Positions 7,461-15,150 of a DNA stretch of 64,000 nt are shown here, one piece after another; within the stretch, counting starts at the first letter, position 1, and each line of letters starts with the position of its first letter. The position numbers were made by a program, and so were the translations under genes. Under the pieces are notes generated by a model, which saw nothing but the letters and a program-made list of their open reading frames with translations, was not told the DNA's origin and did not search any database. The stretch is from contig NZ_APNK01000005.1 in NCBI RefSeq assembly GCF_000732535.1, positions 104,444-168,443 on the forward strand, given 5' to 3'. This stretch comes from Salinisphaera hydrothermalis C41B8. GTDB taxonomy: Bacteria; Pseudomonadota; Gammaproteobacteria; Nevskiales; Salinisphaeraceae.

Positions 7461-8312
7461 ATGACGAACGGCGCAAGCAATCAAGGTCGGAGCGGCGGCC
7501 AGAAAAAGCTGATCGAGCGCATCGGCGATAAGTACGGCGTCGACGCCAACAAGATGCTGTCGACGCTGACCGCCACAGCCTTTCGACAGAAGAACGATCA
7601 GCCGATCACCAACGAACAGATGATGGCGCTGCTGGTCGTGGCCGATCAGTACAACCTGAACCCGTTTACAAAAGAGATCTACGCGTTCCCCGATAAGAAC
7701 GCCGGCATCGTGCCGATCGTGGGCGTCGACGGCTGGTCGCGAATCATCAACGAGCACGACTCGTTCGATGGCATGGATTTCGAGGCCAGCGACGAGTTCA
7801 TCGAACTCGATAAGCACCACAAGAAATGCCCCGAATACATCACCTGCCGCATGTACCGGAAGGACCGCAGCCGCCCCGTCGAAATCACTGAATATCTCGA
7901 CGAGGTATACCGCCCGCCGTTCATGAAAAACGGTAACCCGATGATCGGGCCGTGGCAGTCGCACACGAAACGGTTCTTGCGCCACAAGGCAATGATCCAG
8001 TGCGCTCGATTGGCGTTCGGATTCGTCGGCATCTTTGACCAGGACGAGGCCGAGCGGATCGTGCAAGGCGAAGTGGTCAGCAGCGAGCGCAATGGAGCGG
8101 CGCCGCCTGCACGGCAGACCGAGGCGCCTGCCGCCGCCGAGCGCACGCTCAACGACCAACAACAAAACCAGGTGCAGGCCGCGATCGAGGAAAGCGGAGC
8201 GGACAAAGCTGGCTTGCTCAAGCAGCTGGGCGTCGCATCAATCGACCAGATTCCCGTCACCCGCTTCTCATTGGTGATGGATCGCATCAACGCACAGACC
8301 GAGGACGCGTGA
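7461..8312 (+). CDS. bet: Bet/RecT-type single-strand annealing protein
   Basis: The 283-residue protein belongs to the lambda Red-beta family: the core (about residues 35-205) includes NEQMMALLVVADQYNLNPFT, a KEIYAFPDK segment and the VGVDGWSRIIN motif. These proteins anneal complementary single strands produced by the partner exonuclease, found two genes downstream. A GAGGAG ribosome site precedes the ATG. The Ala/Gln-rich C-terminal tail (about 210-245) is a linker to a short terminal domain. Together with the exonuclease and SSB it forms a complete recombination cassette. Confidence 0.92.
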   Translation: MTNGASNQGRSGGQKKLIERIGDKYGVDANKMLSTLTATAFRQKNDQPITNEQMMALLVVADQYNLNPFTKEIYAFPDKNAGIVPIVGVDGWSRIINEHDSFDGMDFEASDEFIELDKHHKKCPEYITCRMYRKDRSRPVEITEYLDEVYRPPFMKNGNPMIGPWQSHTKRFLRHKAMIQCARLAFGFVGIFDQDEAERIVQGEVVSSERNGAAPPARQTEAPAAAERTLNDQQQNQVQAAIEESGADKAGLLKQLGVASIDQIPVTRFSLVMDRINAQTEDA

Positions 8313-8313
8313 C

Positions 8314-9330
8314 ATGGAACAGCAGCTCGAAATACAAACTCAGCCGGCCTGGATATCGCTCAATTTCGAAGAAATGTCGGCGGCGCTGGACGCGCATCTG
8401 GCTGATTTCCAGTCGATGGTGGTCACGCCCGACAACATCAAAGACGCGAAGAAGGCTGCAACCGAGCTAAACAAGCTGGCAAATGATATCGACCAGCGCC
8501 GTAAAGATGCGGTGCGCGAGGTATCGAAGCCTATTAAAGAGTTCGATAGTCAGGCCAAGACGCTGCACGGAAAATGCAAAGACGTCCGCCAAAGCCTCCT
8601 TGATCAAGTCGACATATACGAGTCTCAGGTCCGTGAACAGGCCCGGCAGCTACTTGATGAACGCCGGGCCTCGCTATGGGACGACGCCAACGTCGACGAC
8701 GAATTCCGCCAGGCCAAGATCGATGATCTGGTCAAGCTGTCGGCGGTCACCGACAAGGGCAATCTCTCGAAGTCGGCCCGCGAAGCCATCGAGGCACGCG
8801 TCAAAGACGATCGCGCGCTGCAGGACAAGGTCGAGCGTCGCCTGCTGGAACTTGAGCGCGACTGCTACGCGGCCGGCCTCGACACGCCGCTGGCCCGACA
8901 GCACGTCGAGCACTTCCTGTACGCCGACGACGACACCTATCGCGAACAGCTGCAAAAGATGATCGCGACCGAAGTCGAGCGCCAGCAGAAAGCCGAGGCG
9001 CGCCGCCGGCAGATGGCCGAACGCGAGGCCGCGGTCGCCGCCGAGACGCAGGCCGAAACCCAGCGCCAGGACGCAGCTGAGGCGAAACAGGCCGATGTAC
9101 AGGCTGCCGTGGCGCAGGCCGAGCAGGCCGCGCCGGCCGCCGAGGATGCGCCGGACGATTCCCAGCAGTGGCGCGTGACCATCGTGTTCGAGGTGGCCAC
9201 GCCGCGGGCGAAGAACATCAGCGTCGACCAGCTGAAACAGCACGTCGGCGCCCGCCTGAAAGACGCGGGCATCCCGGCGCCCAGCTACATCGAGGCCCAC
9301 CAGACGGAAGCCGAGCATGTGGACGCTTGA
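8314..9330 (+). CDS. DUF1351 phage protein
   Basis: The 338-residue protein matches the DUF1351 family often located beside phage annealing proteins and exonucleases. It is almost entirely helical with long coiled-coil stretches (about residues 60-150 and 205-265, the latter rich in Ala, Glu, Gln and Arg), then a C-terminal alpha/beta segment (VTIVFEVATPRAKNISVDQL). It begins two bases after the bet stop and overlaps the exonuclease start by 14 bases. A role as scaffold or partner of the Bet/exonuclease pair is inferred from the constant linkage. Confidence 0.8.
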   Translation: MEQQLEIQTQPAWISLNFEEMSAALDAHLADFQSMVVTPDNIKDAKKAATELNKLANDIDQRRKDAVREVSKPIKEFDSQAKTLHGKCKDVRQSLLDQVDIYESQVREQARQLLDERRASLWDDANVDDEFRQAKIDDLVKLSAVTDKGNLSKSAREAIEARVKDDRALQDKVERRLLELERDCYAAGLDTPLARQHVEHFLYADDDTYREQLQKMIATEVERQQKAEARRRQMAEREAAVAAETQAETQRQDAAEAKQADVQAAVAQAEQAAPAAEDAPDDSQQWRVTIVFEVATPRAKNISVDQLKQHVGARLKDAGIPAPSYIEAHQTEAEHVDA

Positions 9331-10006
9331 TATCGACGACGACGGCAACGTAGCCGACGCACCGTCGCCCGACGAGACGCCGCTGCGGATCATCGACTGC
9401 GAGCAGAACAGCGAACAGTGGAGCCGTGAGCGGATGGGTATTCCCACCGCCAGCGCGTTCGACAAGGTGATTTCCCGAGGCCGGGCCGACCGGCCGAGCG
9501 AGACACGCCGCAAGTACATGCTCACCCTTCTCGGCGAGCGGCTGACCGGCGTGCTCGCCGAGAACTTCGACACGCCCGCCACCGATCGTGGGCATCACGA
9601 CGAAGAGTTTGCGGCCCAGGACTACGCGTTCCGGCAGAACGTAAAGATCGAGACGATTGGCTTCATGCGCCGCGGCAACGTCGGTGTCAGCCCCGATCGG
9701 CGGATTGTCGGGGTGAGCGGCTTGGTCGAGATCAAGAGCAAGAAGCCCGATCTGCAGTTGGCCGTGCTGTTCGACGACGCGCTTCCGGCCGAGCACAAGC
9801 CGCAGGTGCAGGGCGCGCTGATGGTCAGCGGTTACGACTTCGTGGACTTCGTTTCCTACTGCCGCGACCTGCCCCTGTTCGTGAAGCGGATCTATCGCGA
9901 TGAGCCCTACATCGACTGGCTGCGCGACCAGGTCGACCAATTTAACCGCGAGCTCGACGCCCTCGAGCTTCACATGCTCGATCGCTACTACGGCGGCGCC
10001 CGATGA
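9317..10006 (+). CDS. YqaJ/lambda-type exonuclease
   Basis: The 229-residue protein carries the YqaJ viral recombinase pattern: EQWSRERMGIPTAS near residue 34, GVSPDRRIVG near 117 and the catalytic VEIKSKKPDL near 129, followed by HKPQVQGALMVSG. Lambda exonuclease, the family model, degrades 5' ends of duplex DNA as a trimer and feeds strands to Bet. The catalytic Asp, Glu and Lys of the PD-(D/E)XK core are all visible. The stop overlaps the next gene by ATGA. Confidence 0.9.
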   Translation: MWTLDIDDDGNVADAPSPDETPLRIIDCEQNSEQWSRERMGIPTASAFDKVISRGRADRPSETRRKYMLTLLGERLTGVLAENFDTPATDRGHHDEEFAAQDYAFRQNVKIETIGFMRRGNVGVSPDRRIVGVSGLVEIKSKKPDLQLAVLFDDALPAEHKPQVQGALMVSGYDFVDFVSYCRDLPLFVKRIYRDEPYIDWLRDQVDQFNRELDALELHMLDRYYGGAR

Positions 10007-10560
10007 GTCGCAGACCTTCCAAAGCCTTATACACCCTGCCCCACGGCATTGAAGTCATTGGTGAATACGCACCCAGCGCAACCAATCCTTATTGGCGCGT
10101 GCGGATTAGGCCGCACCGGTTTTTCGATTGGAAAGTCGTCCATGGCGGGATGTATGGGCGCCGAAGTCGGGTCATCGCAGCTTCAACTATTGGCCGCGAC
10201 TTAAAACCAGGAGAGCACGTTCACCACCGAAACGAAGACCGAACTGACGATTCGCCAACAAACCTAGAAATCATCAGCGCCGCTGACCATAACCGGCACC
10301 ACAAAACCGGAACAACGAAAAGCCTCTCATCAAGGGAAAAGACATCTCGATCACTGAAGCGCGCTTATGTAGAGGGTCGTCGATCGCCAGCAATACGCCG
10401 AGGGACTGAGCAAAGACAGTCGAAGCTGACACCAGAAAATGTTCGAGAGATTCGCGGTTCTTCTGAATCTTGCCTTGTGCTTTCTAGGCGCTACGGCGTT
10501 AGCAAAACAACCATATTGGACGTAATTAACAATAGAGCATGGAGCCATATAAATGTCTGA
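10003..10560 (+). CDS. HNH homing-type endonuclease
   Basis: The 185-residue protein contains an HNH_3-type core (EHVHHRNEDRTDDSPTNLEI, then DHNRHH, about residues 71-100) and a C-terminal helix-turn-helix resembling those of phage homing endonucleases (VLSRRYGVSKTTILDVIN). Its DNA is visibly more AT-rich than its neighbours, suggesting independent arrival. It sits between the two exonuclease genes and overlaps each by a few bases, so insertion has not broken either frame. Confidence 0.8.
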   Translation: MSRRPSKALYTLPHGIEVIGEYAPSATNPYWRVRIRPHRFFDWKVVHGGMYGRRSRVIAASTIGRDLKPGEHVHHRNEDRTDDSPTNLEIISAADHNRHHKTGTTKSLSSREKTSRSLKRAYVEGRRSPAIRRGTEQRQSKLTPENVREIRGSSESCLVLSRRYGVSKTTILDVINNRAWSHINV

Positions 10561-11152
10561 ACTGGCGATATTTTTCGATTGCGAAACAACCGGCCTGCCG
10601 ATCTGGGAAGAGCCGTCCGACAGTCCGGAACAGCCGCACATCGTGCAGCTCGCCGCCCTGCTCGTCGAGCTCGACACGTATCGAATCGTTCAGAGCATGA
10701 ACATGATCGTGCGGCCCAACGGTTGGGATATCCCAGCCGAGGTCTCCGACATTCACGGCATCACCACCGCCTACGCGACTGTAGTCGGCGTGCCCGAGGG
10801 TGTCGCACTTCGCGCATTCATGGGTCTCTGGGACGGTCGCTTGCGCGTCGGACATAACCAGAGTTTCGACGCCCGCATCATCAGGATTGCGACGAAGCGC
10901 TATCTCCTCGAACCCGAGATCGATGCCTGGAAAACCGGCGAAGCCGAATGCACCGGGCTGATGGCGCGACCGATCATGCAGATGCCGTCCACAGGCCGCT
11001 CCCGCTACAAGATGCCGAAGCTATCGGAGGCCTATGAGTACTTCGTTGGCGAGCCCATGCCTGAAGGCGCGGCGCACACGGCGATCGGTGACACCGAAGC
11101 GTGTCTTGCCGTGTATCGCGCGATCCGTGAAATGGCGGCGGCGCCGGCCTGA
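10553..11152 (+). CDS. DnaQ-like 3'-5' exonuclease
   Basis: The 199-residue protein has the DEDD exonuclease signature: FFDCETTGLP at residues 7-16, a second block around GHNQSFDARI (near 100) and HTAIGDTEACLAVYRA near the C-terminus. The histidine five residues before the last Asp places it in the DEDDh group. It is distinct from the chromosomal dnaQ at 41026-41745. Phage copies are thought to act in recombination or DNA end trimming; here it lies inside the recombination operon. Confidence 0.85.
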   Translation: MSELAIFFDCETTGLPIWEEPSDSPEQPHIVQLAALLVELDTYRIVQSMNMIVRPNGWDIPAEVSDIHGITTAYATVVGVPEGVALRAFMGLWDGRLRVGHNQSFDARIIRIATKRYLLEPEIDAWKTGEAECTGLMARPIMQMPSTGRSRYKMPKLSEAYEYFVGEPMPEGAAHTAIGDTEACLAVYRAIREMAAAPA

Positions 11153-11289
11153 TGCGCTGCTCGCACTGTGGGGGCCGCGTCGAATGGCGCGGTCCCCTTA
11201 CCAACCTCACCCACACCGAATGCGTGAGATGCGGCGCCCTGAATAGCCAGGAGCCGGAGCCCGCCCAAGACGACGAGGAACAGCAATGA
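11152..11289 (+). CDS. Zinc-ribbon microprotein (45 aa)
   Basis: A 45-residue frame begins at the ATG at 11152, which overlaps the exonuclease stop, and ends with a TGA overlapping the next ATG. It encodes two CxxC pairs, CSHC at residues 3-6 and CVRC at 24-27, followed by an acidic tail (EPEPAQDDEEQQ). Four cysteines with this spacing suggest a rubredoxin- or zinc-ribbon-like knuckle. Tight coupling on both sides supports translation. Confidence 0.65.
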   Translation: MRCSHCGGRVEWRGPLTNLTHTECVRCGALNSQEPEPAQDDEEQQ

Positions 11290-12086
11290 GCATCGAATGC
11301 GGCGAGTGCGAACGAGATATACGTGGCGGCCACGCCGAAACATGCAGTCGCTACCTGGATCAGTGCGTCGGTGAACTCCACGACGTGGCCACCACTATTC
11401 AAGCCGACTACGAAGGCCTGGAAACAGAGCAAGTGAAGGCGATACGCGAATCCATTCGCTATCTCGAACGGATGGCGCGCGGGAACGTAGACCGACTGGC
11501 CAATGCAGCGGCGGGTGATCTGCCCGAAGGATACGAGATCACCCTGACAATGGAGCGCGACAGCGCGACGATCCGCGGCCATGGGTCGGGCGACTGGCAC
11601 TGCGAACCGTCACCCGACAGCACTTTGGCCGGGCAGGTGCAAGACGCGATGGAAATGATTGCCAAGCATGACGCGATGCAACGGCAATCCGCCGTGCCGC
11701 CTCGTGCGTTCGATGCGCCGGCGGTTTTCGAAATCATCAACCCCAGCGACAAGTGCTTCTTCACGGCGGAGTCGCTGATCGATGCGGCAGCCGTAACGCT
11801 CATGCTTGGCTCGGGCAAGTATGGCGCCGAGCCACTTGAAGCCAACGTGCCGCGCGTTCCGATGTTCATTTTCGGTGGACACGACGAGTGGGCTCATGAG
11901 CAGTTCGGGATGACGGTATTTGGCCTGTTCGACCACGAGCAACATCACCGCTTAAACGAACTTGTTCAAGCACTCCGCAGCGTCCGATACCCCGAGGGAT
12001 ACGAGCGATCGAGCATGAACAATATCGTCGGTCGCGCGCATGAAATTGCCGAGGTGGTACTGAAAAAATACGAGGACGAAAAATGA
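11286..12086 (+). CDS. Hypothetical phage protein with N-terminal cysteine knuckle (266 aa)
   Basis: The protein begins MSIECGECERDIRGGHAETC, a CxxC followed by an H and C that could bind zinc, as in neighbouring phage genes. A helical region (about residues 25-80) and a mixed C-terminal domain follow. No family is recognised for residues 80-266. The gene is coupled by overlaps to the zinc-ribbon microprotein before and the HNH gene after. Confidence 0.6.
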   Translation: MSIECGECERDIRGGHAETCSRYLDQCVGELHDVATTIQADYEGLETEQVKAIRESIRYLERMARGNVDRLANAAAGDLPEGYEITLTMERDSATIRGHGSGDWHCEPSPDSTLAGQVQDAMEMIAKHDAMQRQSAVPPRAFDAPAVFEIINPSDKCFFTAESLIDAAAVTLMLGSGKYGAEPLEANVPRVPMFIFGGHDEWAHEQFGMTVFGLFDHEQHHRLNELVQALRSVRYPEGYERSSMNNIVGRAHEIAEVVLKKYEDEK

Positions 12087-12613
12087 GCCGCGGCATCAAC
12101 AAGGACATCACCGCAAGCGACCTTTACCAATCCGGGATGAGTATCCCCGAGGTGTCCAAAGAAACCGGCATCGCTCGATCGACGCTTCGGTTTCGCTTCA
12201 AACGCCAGGGCATCCTCCGATCCCGGTCAGATGGTGTTCGCAATGCAGGCGAGCGTGGCCGCCTTGGCTCCGCAATGCGCGGCAAGACGCGCACGTTTAG
12301 CGCCACACACTGCCAGCGCATCAGCGAATCAAAACGAGCGGCGGCCGAAGCGACGGCAGTTGGAACTTCAGCACGTACCGACGGATACGTGGAATACACC
12401 CGAGGGCCGCATAAAGGCCGATCGGTTCACGTCGTGGCTATGGAAGAACGTCTGGGTCGTCGTTTGCGGCCTGACGAGGTCGTTCATCACATCGACGGTG
12501 ACAAGCACAACAACAGCCACGACAACCTCGCTTTGTGTACACGGTCCGGGCATGCGCGCCTGCACCGTCGCGAGGAAAAGATTGCTCGACAGGAGAACCA
12601 CAATGGCCAGTAA
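12083..12613 (+). CDS. Second HNH endonuclease with N-terminal HTH
   Basis: The 176-residue protein has an N-terminal resolvase-like helix-turn-helix ([20 protein letters not shown], about residues 18-37) and a C-terminal HNH core ([20 protein letters not shown], about 132-151, then HARLHRR). The domain order is the reverse of the HNH protein at 10003-10560, so the two are not simple duplicates. It overlaps the ssb start by 11 bases. Confidence 0.8.
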   Translation: MSRGINKDITASDLYQSGMSIPEVSKETGIARSTLRFRFKRQGILRSRSDGVRNAGERGRLGSAMRGKTRTFSATHCQRISESKRAAAEATAVGTSARTDGYVEYTRGPHKGRSVHVVAMEERLGRRLRPDEVVHHIDGDKHNNSHDNLALCTRSGHARLHRREEKIARQENHNGQ

Positions 12614-13124
12614 AGGCGTCAATCGCGCCATCATCTTGGGCAATCTCGGAGCCGATCCGGAGGTTCGACACACCGCCGGCGGCACCGCTGTTGCCAATAT
12701 CAGCGTGGCTACCTCCGAGGTATGGACCGACAAGAACAGCGGCGAGAAACAAGAGCGTACTGAATGGCATCGAGTCGTTGCTTTCGCTCGACTCGCCGAG
12801 GTCATGGGCGAGTTCCTTAAATCCGGATCGAAAGTCTACATCGAAGGGAAGATTCAGACTCGGAAATGGCAGAACCGAGAAGGCCAGGACGTATACACGA
12901 CCGAGATCGTCGCCAACGAACTGCAGATGCTCGACAGCAAGCCGCAGGGCAACGCCGGCGCGCAGAGCCGGGCGAACAATCAGGCCCAGAACTACGGCGC
13001 TGCCAGCCGCGGCGGCGCACCGGCGCGCGGCGGCCAGCAACGCCAGTCACCGCCGCAGTACCAGCCACCGGCCGGCGGTGACCCAGGATTCGACGACGAT
13101 CTTGACGACGATATCCCGTTATAA
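12603..13124 (+). CDS. ssb: Single-stranded DNA-binding protein
   Basis: The 173-residue protein has a full OB-fold domain (residues 1-110: [20 protein letters not shown] and [20 protein letters not shown]) and a disordered Gly/Gln/Pro-rich linker. It ends in the acidic tip DDDIPL, close to the DDDIPF tail that recruits host recombination and repair proteins. The ATG at 12603 is chosen because the SSB fold begins there; the longer upstream frame is antisense-free but has no homology. It coats single strands for Bet. Confidence 0.95.
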   Translation: MASKGVNRAIILGNLGADPEVRHTAGGTAVANISVATSEVWTDKNSGEKQERTEWHRVVAFARLAEVMGEFLKSGSKVYIEGKIQTRKWQNREGQDVYTTEIVANELQMLDSKPQGNAGAQSRANNQAQNYGAASRGGAPARGGQQRQSPPQYQPPAGGDPGFDDDLDDDIPL

Positions 13125-13126
13125 CA

Positions 13127-13249
13127 ATGAGCAACGATTGGGACGAAGACGTCGTCGATGAAACGGTGCAGCGATGCCGCATCTGCCATCGGCGATGCAG
13201 TAGCGACCTGTGCGCCGACTGCGAGTGGCATACGGGAGGTGAGGAATGA
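13127..13249 (+). CDS. Cysteine-rich microprotein (40 aa)
   Basis: Forty residues start two bases after the ssb stop and end with an ATGA overlap to the next gene. Five cysteines (CRIC, then C, then CADC, residues 17-32) and two histidines form an apparent zinc-binding knuckle, with an acidic N-terminus (MSNDWDEDVVDE). It is similar in plan to the 45-residue protein at 11152 but not in sequence. Confidence 0.6.
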   Translation: MSNDWDEDVVDETVQRCRICHRRCSSDLCADCEWHTGGEE

Positions 13250-13836
13250 GTGCTGAAGCGTTTCCGTTGTGCTGGCCAGCTGGCCGGCCGCGCACGAAAA
13301 GGCCACAACCGGCTCGGTTCGACACGTCGATGGCAACAGCTCGAGATGAGCTGCTAGGCGAGATAAAGCGCCTGGGCGGGCGTTTGCCAATCATCAGCAC
13401 GAACATTCCATTACGCCGAGACGGCATCCCTTATGCGAGCGGCAAAGCGCCCGACGACGCCGGCGTGGCCGTTTATTTCACCTACAAAGACGCGCAGCAC
13501 TGCTTCGCTTGCGACAAGTGGACCGCAGTTAACGACAACGTCCAGGCGATCCGAAAAACCATTGAAGCACTGCGAGGCATCAGCAGATGGGGAACTGGCG
13601 ACATGATGGAGCGGGCGTTTACCGGCTTCGCCGCCCTGCCCGATCCGGAGTCGGCCGGCGGCGAGCACTGGTCGACCGTGCTGGGTGTGCCCAGCGATGC
13701 GAGTGACGACGAAGTGCGGGCGGCGTATCGCCGCGCCCGCAGCGCCGCGCACACCGATCGCGATACCGGAGACAACGCGGCATTTCACCGAGTGCAGACA
13801 GCTTGGGAGCTGGCCCGGCAGGAGCGCGACCTATGA
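13246..13836 (+). CDS. Phage protein with degenerate J-like domain
   Basis: The 196-residue protein ends in a J-domain-like fold: WSTVLGVPSDASDDEVRAAY near residue 142, then RRARSAAHTDRDTGDNAAFH. The invariant HPD that stimulates DnaK is replaced by HTD. The N-terminal part has two cysteines in CFACDKW (near 87) and no recognised domain. Many phages encode J-like proteins next to replication genes. Loss of the proline makes classic DnaK activation doubtful. Confidence 0.65.
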   Translation: MSAEAFPLCWPAGRPRTKRPQPARFDTSMATARDELLGEIKRLGGRLPIISTNIPLRRDGIPYASGKAPDDAGVAVYFTYKDAQHCFACDKWTAVNDNVQAIRKTIEALRGISRWGTGDMMERAFTGFAALPDPESAGGEHWSTVLGVPSDASDDEVRAAYRRARSAAHTDRDTGDNAAFHRVQTAWELARQERDL

Positions 13837-14207
13837 CTTACCAATGCCAAGAATGCGGCATGACGCTGCGCAAGCCCGGCGAATACCACCCGTTCGCTGC
13901 GTGCCTGATGTTCAAGGCATGCGGCGATAGCGACACCGTACGAGCCAGCCTTTCAGACGTACGCGCCAAGGGCCGGGCTGACGCCGAGGAGAAAAATCGA
14001 GGTGATCTGTATTCGATCGCATCTGACCTGCTGCATTCCGATGAGCTGCCGAGCTGGATCGTCGAAGACCACAAGCAGAAGACGTATTCGGCATCAACGA
14101 TCGCGCGCATGGCGGCGCGCTGGAGAGACGTGAATAGGCATCGCGCCCTGCGCATCAAGTCGGTGATCGATGCCAGCAAACCGGCGCCGAAGGAGCGCCA
14201 GCCATGA
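13833..14207 (+). CDS. Hypothetical phage protein with CxxC N-terminus (124 aa)
   Basis: The protein starts MTYQCQECGMTLRKPGEYHP at the ATG at 13833, overlapping the previous stop by ATGA. The first 31 residues hold CxxC plus H and C, another likely zinc knuckle. The remainder is helical and basic. It overlaps the next gene by four bases. No family is recognised. Confidence 0.6.
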   Translation: MTYQCQECGMTLRKPGEYHPFAACLMFKACGDSDTVRASLSDVRAKGRADAEEKNRGDLYSIASDLLHSDELPSWIVEDHKQKTYSASTIARMAARWRDVNRHRALRIKSVIDASKPAPKERQP

Positions 14208-14425
14208 TTTTCCGATCCAGCCATCGGCGCACCAGCACAACGACGCGCGCCATTGATCAGTTTATCCGGCCGAACAAGCCGATTCGCTGCAATTACGCAG
14301 TATGGGATGGCGCGTTCCTGCGGCCGGCCATCGCCGGCGCGTCTCGCACTCCGGGCGGAGTCAAATACCGCCGGCTGATCCGCATGAAGCGGAGGATAGG
14401 CGGCAGCATACCGGATAGGTGGTAG
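14204..14425 (+). CDS. Small basic phage protein (73 aa)
   Basis: The 73-residue product is rich in Arg and Lys (20% or more) with few acidic residues, which suggests nucleic-acid binding. ATGA overlap with the gene before and two bases to the next start support its reality. No family is recognised. Confidence 0.5.
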   Translation: MIFRSSHRRTSTTTRAIDQFIRPNKPIRCNYAVWDGAFLRPAIAGASRTPGGVKYRRLIRMKRRIGGSIPDRW

Positions 14426-14427
14426 TT

Positions 14428-14775
14428 ATGAGTGATATGGATTACGACGAAATACAGGAACGCGCCGGAAAATTCAGGTGCATCGAGCTGCCGGGGCAGC
14501 CGATCATGATGCACATGGGGACGAGCTATCTCGTTGGGGATCTTGACAAAGCAGTTAGCAAACTCCGCGCCCGAGTCGCCGATCTTAAGGCCGAGAACGA
14601 GCGGCTGGAATGCCTTTGCGATATCCAGTACGCCGCGGGCGTTAAAGCTGGATGGAATTATTACGCCGCCGATGACCACGCGGCGATGCAGAAATGCATC
14701 GAAATGCGTCAGCGGGATGCGTTGCCGCGACTCAAAGAGCTACGCATGGGCCTGAACAGCGAGGGCGAGAAATAG
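14428..14775 (+). CDS. Hypothetical coiled-coil phage protein (115 aa)
   Basis: The ATG at 14428 is chosen; an upstream in-frame GTG at 14419 adds only three residues. The protein has a short beta-like N-terminus (GKFRCIELPGQPIMMHMGTS), then a leucine-zipper-like coiled coil (DKAVSKLRARVADLKAENER, about residues 43-62). Helical C-terminal residues contain DQY/AAGVKAGW-type aromatic positions. The function is unknown. Confidence 0.6.
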   Translation: MSDMDYDEIQERAGKFRCIELPGQPIMMHMGTSYLVGDLDKAVSKLRARVADLKAENERLECLCDIQYAAGVKAGWNYYAADDHAAMQKCIEMRQRDALPRLKELRMGLNSEGEK

Positions 14776-14778
14776 CCC

Positions 14779-15150
14779 ATGGACATGCAGCCCCGCGGCA
14801 TCCGAATCAGCGAAGCACACCGTTATCTCGGCGTCGGCCGCGACGTGTTCAAGCGGGATTACCGACCGTATCTGACGGTGATGACCCACAGCGAACGCAC
14901 AAAAATCGTTGATAGGCACGATCTAGATCGGCTGTTCGAATACTACAAAGCCCAGTCTCAGAAAGGACCGTCATGCCCCGACAATCTTCCGGACTCATCA
15001 AGCGCTGGTCGAAAGACGGTACCCGCTACGTCTGGTACATCAAGAAAGAAATCGACGGGCACAAGCTACGAGAAAGCACGGGCACGGATAACCGCATCGA
15101 AGCCGAACAGATCCTCGCGCGCCGCATCGACGAGCTGCGCCAGGAACTGA
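14779..15150 (+). CDS. Excisionase-like HTH protein overlapping integrase
   Basis: The first 60 residues (RGIRISEAHRYLGVGRDVFK, then KIVDRHDLDRLFEYYKAQ) resemble the winged MerR/AlpA-like fold of phage excisionases, and the gene lies directly before the integrase. The frame continues 178 bases into the integrase gene before its stop; those last 60 residues are low-complexity and may be only an out-of-frame extension. An excisionase role is inferred from position and fold. Confidence 0.6.
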   Translation: MDMQPRGIRISEAHRYLGVGRDVFKRDYRPYLTVMTHSERTKIVDRHDLDRLFEYYKAQSQKGPSCPDNLPDSSSAGRKTVPATSGTSRKKSTGTSYEKARARITASKPNRSSRAASTSCARN

